Shown: positions 61,055 through 64,000 of the stretch, in pieces
How positions within the stretch are numbered: the first letter of the stretch is position 1
Layout: every line of letters begins with the position of its first letter
Assembly (NCBI RefSeq): GCF_030269445.1
Contig: NZ_BSTJ01000003.1
Coordinates: 496,001 to 560,000, forward strand
Reading direction: 5' to 3'
DNA: 64,000 bases
Source: Actinoallomurus iriomotensis
GTDB lineage: Bacteria; Actinomycetota; Actinomycetes; Streptosporangiales; Streptosporangiaceae
The notes under the pieces: model-generated
Told to the model about the DNA's origin: nothing
Database searches by the model: none
Seen by the model: only the letters and a program-made list of their open reading frames with translations
Position numbers and translations under genes: made by a program

Positions 61055-61500
61055 GGTCAGGGCGAGTCGCCGCTGGCGTACACCAGCGGCCCGACCGGCG
61101 AGGAAGACGACCACCTCCGCGATCTCGGACGGGCTCGTGAGGCGTTCGAGCGGCGGCCCGTGCGCGACGCGTTCGATGAGCGCCTCGCCCTTCGCGTCGG
61201 GCGGAGTCGCCGGCGCCGCCGGACACCGGGTCCACCGGTGCGCGGCGGCAGCCGGCTCGCACCGTCGAGGAACATCTCGGGGGGCGGCCGGACCGGGCGC
61301 GGCCGCGGCTCCCGCACCAGGAGCAGCGCCATGGCCGGCGGCGTACGCCGCGTGGCCCGGCCACGGCATTCTCGTCCGCGACATCGGCCCGCACCGCGAC
61401 CACCCACCCGCTGCGGTCGCGTCGGCCTGGTTCGTGCGTAGTTCACGACGGCGGCGTGGCCGTCACGGGCCAGGCGTGCGACGGCCGCGCGGCCGCTGCC
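61055..61500 (-). pseudogene. Broken short-chain dehydrogenase (SDR)
   Basis: Three pieces in different frames, in SDR order on the minus strand: GSGRAAVARLARDGHAAVVNYA (the NAD-binding Rossmann start and helix, 61435-61500); VVAVRADVADENAVA (the adenine-binding Asp strand, near 61360-61415); and LIERVAHGPPLERLTSPSEIAEVVVFLAGRAA (the C-terminal part, near 61060-61190). The catalytic YxxxK middle is deleted. The adjacent LysR gene may have regulated it. Confidence 0.7.
61069..61090 (+). terminator. Terminator after the EccC-like gene
   Basis: GCCGCTGG (61069-61076) and CCAGCGGC (61083-61090) form an 8-bp stem with a 6-nt loop. Outer arms CCGGTC/GACCGG extend it. It is 25 nt after the stop. 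Confidence 0.55.
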
Positions 61501-61546
61501 AGGTGAGTCCCGGGACCGAGTTTTCTCCAGCCTGCCCCAGGGCGCC

Positions 61547-62461
61547 TCACCGGCGTGGTGGAAGGGCCTCCTCGGGGACGCGCACGTGGGCGTCGACCAG
61601 CTCGGCCAGGGCCCGTACGGCGGCGGTCGGCTTGCGCCGGCGGGGTGTCGCGAGGTGCAGCGACCACTCCATGCTCTCGTCCTTGATCTTGACGGTGCGT
61701 ACGGCGTCGTCGCCCCGGACCGCGAACGGCGGGACGATCGCGACCCCGACGCCGTGCCGGACGAAACCGGCCGCGGCGTCGAGCGAGTCGACCTCCACGG
61801 CGATGCGGCGCTCGATCCGCGCGGCGGCGAAGACCTGGTCGGTGACGGAGCGGCCGGCGAACCCGGACGGGAAGTCGACGAACTCCTCCTCGGCGAGGTC
61901 CGGGACGGCGACGACGCGCCTGTGGGCCAGCGGATGCCCGGCGGGGACGGCGAGGACCTGCGGGACCCGGACGAGCTCGCGGCCGTTCAGCTCCCGGCCC
62001 AGCGTGTCGGCGGCGCAGAGGAGGCCGACGTCCACCTCGCCGCTCAGCAGGGCGGCGGCGATCCCCGCCGAGCCGCCGGACTCCGCCTTCAGGCGCATCT
62101 CCACTTCGGGGTAGCGGCGCCGGAACTCGCCGGCCAGCCCCGGCAGGTCCACCAGCCCCAGGCCGGCGAGCACGCCGACCCGCACGGAACCGCGGAGGGC
62201 GCGACCGAGCTCGTCCACGGCGTCTCGTGCCCCCTGCGCGGCGTCCAGCACGGCCAGTGCCTCGGGCAGCAGGGCGCTGCCGGCCTCGGTGAGCACGACG
62301 CGCTGCGCGTTCCGCTCGAAGAGCGTGACCCGGAGGTCACGCTCGAGCGACGCGATCGCCGCAGACACGGCGCTCTGCACGACGTGCAGCCGTTTGGCCG
62401 CGAGAGTGAAACTCTTCTCGTTCGCCACAGCCACGAAGTAGTTAAGCTGCCTCAACTCCAC
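61547..62461 (-). CDS. LysR-family regulator
   Basis: 304 residues from a GTG at 62461 giving the classical start VELRQLNYFVAVA; a TTG 21 nt earlier is the alternative and neither has a strong ribosome site, so the mRNA may be leaderless. N-terminal winged HTH (FTLAAKRLHVVQSAVSAAIASLERDL) and a C-terminal type-2 periplasmic-binding fold are complete. It reads away from the upstream gap and towards the broken SDR gene, its probable former target. Co-inducer unknown. Confidence 0.92.
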   Translation of the reverse strand: MELRQLNYFVAVANEKSFTLAAKRLHVVQSAVSAAIASLERDLRVTLFERNAQRVVLTEAGSALLPEALAVLDAAQGARDAVDELGRALRGSVRVGVLAGLGLVDLPGLAGEFRRRYPEVEMRLKAESGGSAGIAAALLSGEVDVGLLCAADTLGRELNGRELVRVPQVLAVPAGHPLAHRRVVAVPDLAEEEFVDFPSGFAGRSVTDQVFAAARIERRIAVEVDSLDAAAGFVRHGVGVAIVPPFAVRGDDAVRTVKIKDESMEWSLHLATPRRRKPTAAVRALAELVDAHVRVPEEALPPRR

Positions 62462-63088
62462 CTGAAAAGTGTGCCAGTTCAACGGCGGGTGTTGGTAATG
62501 GACCTCATGACGGTGGATATCGAGCAGGCTACATAATGGCGTTTCTCAAGGTAGGCGGTGTCTTCCCGGCCGGACGAACGGGTGGCGGAGGCGCCGGGCC
62601 CGGCCGCCCCGCCCGCGCACCGCGACCGATGTGATAGGGGGTACGCGGGCGCGGGCGGTCCCGCCGGCGCGCCCGCGGGAGGAGACGCGGGGAAATAGCG
62701 GGCGTCCCGCCTCCGGCGGCCGAGCCGAAAAAGCCCGGACGGCGGCCGCGAACGCGTGGACTTTCCTCCGAAAGGACGACCGGAATTAACCGATCGGGCG
62801 CACCTTTCTTGACGCCGAACACTGTTCTACCGGGCGCTCAGTAAATGCCTCCGCGACGAGGCGGCCCGGCTCGGTGACCCCGCCCGGCCGCGCCTTCGAG
62901 GCGGCCACCACCACGCCCACGGCACCCTGCCCGCGTCACGGGCCATCCGCCACGAAAACAATAGATCCCATCGTTATGTACTGCTATTTCATAGTTTCTC
63001 GCATTTGGTGACGCTCCGTTCTGTCCGGCTGTTCCGTTGACGACCAGCGGCCCCACCTGGCCGGAACACCGGGCAGAAGGAGAAGCTC
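62462..63088. other. Gene-free gap, one imperfect palindrome and a promoter-like end
   Basis: 627 bp with no convincing gene. TACCGGGCGCTCAGTA at 62828-62843 is an imperfect 16-bp palindrome similar in style to TetR-family operators (A/T-CCGxGCGCxCGG). The stretch at 62940-63005 is markedly AT-rich (CGTTATGTACTGCTATTTC) and is the likely promoter of the nuclease gene. The middle is GC-rich filler. Confidence 0.4.
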
Positions 63089-63718
63089 GTGAGACGAGCC
63101 TTCGCCGCCATCTCCTCCGTCATCGCCCTCGCCGGAGCACTCACGCTGATCTCCCGGCCGGCCGGCGCGACCCCGCCCAACATCCCCTCCGCGAGCACGG
63201 CCGCCTCCCGGCTCGCCTCGCTCACCGTGGCCGCCGAGAGCCACCAGTCCACCTACGACCGCTCGCTGTTCCCCCACTGGATCACGATCAGCGGATCCTG
63301 CGACACCCGCGAGGAGGTGCTCAAGCGAGACGGCACGGGCGTCGTCACCAACTCCAGTTGCTCGGCCACGTCCGGTACGTGGCACAGCCCGTACGACGGG
63401 GGGACCTGGACCGCGGCGAGCGACGTGGACATCGACCACATGGTGCCGCTGGCCGAGGCCTGGCGCTCGGGCGCGTGGGCGTGGACCACGGCGCAGCGGC
63501 AGGCGTACGCCAACGATCTCGGCGGTCCCGAGCTGTGGGCCGTCACCGACAACGTCAACCAGTCCAAGGGCGATCAGGACCCCACGACGTGGAAGCCTCC
63601 GCTGTCCTCGTTCTGGTGCACGTACGCCCGCGCCTGGATCCAGGTCAAGTGGTACTACGACCTCACGCTGCAGAGCGCGGAGAAGACCCAGCTGACCTCG
63701 ATGCTCGGCACCTGCTGA
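63089..63718 (+). CDS. Secreted HNH-type (DUF1524-like) nuclease
   Basis: 209 residues from a GTG (GAAGGAG upstream). A Sec signal peptide ends near residue 28 (SRPAGA). The mature part carries DIDHMVPLAEAWRSGA, the His-Asp-His metal and catalytic strand of secreted HNH nucleases, and DNVNQSKGDQDPTTWKPP, the Asn/His helix end. Four cysteines (two near residues 70-92, two near the C-terminus) suggest disulfides as in other secreted actinomycete nucleases. It likely degrades external DNA or RNA. Single gene with its own promoter and terminator. Confidence 0.92.
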   Translation: MRRAFAAISSVIALAGALTLISRPAGATPPNIPSASTAASRLASLTVAAESHQSTYDRSLFPHWITISGSCDTREEVLKRDGTGVVTNSSCSATSGTWHSPYDGGTWTAASDVDIDHMVPLAEAWRSGAWAWTTAQRQAYANDLGGPELWAVTDNVNQSKGDQDPTTWKPPLSSFWCTYARAWIQVKWYYDLTLQSAEKTQLTSMLGTC

Positions 63719-63730
63719 GGACCGGGAACG

Positions 63731-63764
63731 CCGAAGGCGCCCGGCTCTCGCCGGGCGCCTTCGG
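63731..63764. terminator. Strong bidirectional terminator
   Basis: A 15-bp perfect stem (arm CCGAAGGCGCCCGGC, 63731-63745, pairing with 63750-63764) with a TCTC loop lies 13 nt after the nuclease stop and before the convergent lysozyme gene end at 63776. Confidence 0.9.
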
Positions 63765-63775
63765 GCGTTGAGGGG

Positions 63776-64000
63776 TCAGGGGGTGTTGTTGGCCAGGGCG
63801 ATGAGCCGGTCGTGGGAGCCGTTGAACACGTCCTGGTCACCGGGGAAGGTGCCGGAGTCGGCCCACTGCCAGATCGTGTAGAAGCCCCAGCCCGCGGGGA
63901 GCGTGCCGACGCTGCTGGAGTAGCGCGCGATGGCCAGCGGGTCGTTGCTCGCGTAGGCGCTGGTGTTGCCGGTGCAGGTCGTCCACCAGTCGGTGGTCGT
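63776..64000 (-). CDS. GH25 lysozyme-like hydrolase, 3' part only
   Basis: The last 74 residues of a gene that starts to the right of the window. WWTTCTGNTSAYASNDPLAIARYS and GWGFYTIWQWADSG match the C-terminal strands of Chalaropsis-type (GH25) lysozymes, including the Trp-Gln-Trp near the catalytic face, and NGSHDRLIALA is the usual last helix. The active-site Asp/Glu residues lie outside the window. Confidence 0.85.
   Translation of the reverse strand, partial: TTTDWWTTCTGNTSAYASNDPLAIARYSSSVGTLPAGWGFYTIWQWADSGTFPGDQDVFNGSHDRLIALANNTP

Noticed and set aside
62640-62830. Small coding gene in the gap before the nuclease
   Set aside because: Frames there are Pro/Arg/Gly-rich, lack a ribosome site and show no periodic third-position pattern.

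Overview
The window is high-GC DNA from an actinomycete, and the gene content fits a filamentous, soil-type member of the Thermomonosporaceae or Streptosporangiales (Actinomadura or Actinoallomurus-like). The evidence is very high third-position GC, frequent GTG starts with GGAG-type ribosome sites, a type VII secretion (ESX) locus without EccE or PE/PPE genes, LAL-type LuxR, DeoR and LysR regulators, and secreted hydrolases. The genus is inferred from gene style and is not proven.

Left flank (1-11.0 kb): an unrecognised partial gene; a membrane-fused spermidine-synthase-like protein; two small secreted Asn/Arg-rich proteins with a shared upstream element and a decayed HTH gene between them; a cytochrome P450; a sulfite-oxidase-type molybdoenzyme divergent from an Rrf2 regulator; a chimera of half an MFS transporter and a NarL-type histidine kinase; and an MgtC protein.

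Core (11.0-61.0 kb): an extended, non-mycobacterial ESX locus in three transcription blocks. (1) A leftward unit reads eccD, eccB, two WXG100-size proteins, another small Esx-like protein, a Gly/Pro-rich 725-aa substrate-like protein, a YbaB/EbfC-like protein, a further Esx-like protein, and then a 6231-aa gene (14672-33367). This giant protein begins with a CpnT/WXG100-like helical and membrane region. It carries a papain-fold toxin domain, F-x-G-x-G-x-x-L repeats, an OTU-type cysteine protease domain, a GCS/amidoligase-like region and a metzincin-type zinc protease. It ends in a pierisin/scabin-like ADP-ribosyltransferase with R, STS and QxE all present. A membrane-anchored ricin-B lectin protein and an ART-like accessory protein follow. 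(2) A rightward unit holds eccC and a mycosin whose catalytic Ser and oxyanion Asn appear replaced. The junction of these two genes is a 183-bp tandem duplication. (3) Beyond an IS relic, a LuxR regulator, a DeoR regulator and an ECF sigma factor lies a second ESX block. It contains a beta-helix/double-AAA EccA-like protein, an unknown 335-aa protein, a second ART-like accessory protein and, divergently, a soluble EccC-like ATPase that lacks ATPase domain 1.

Right flank (61.0-64 kb): a broken SDR dehydrogenase, a LysR regulator, a secreted HNH nuclease with a strong terminator, and the end of a GH25 lysozyme gene.

Working model (inference): EccB/C/D with the EccA-like AAA protein export the Esx-like proteins and the giant multidomain toxin. 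The two paired alpha/beta-plus-ART-like proteins and the second EccC-like ATPase look like locus-specific partners. No immunity gene is recognisable next to the toxin.
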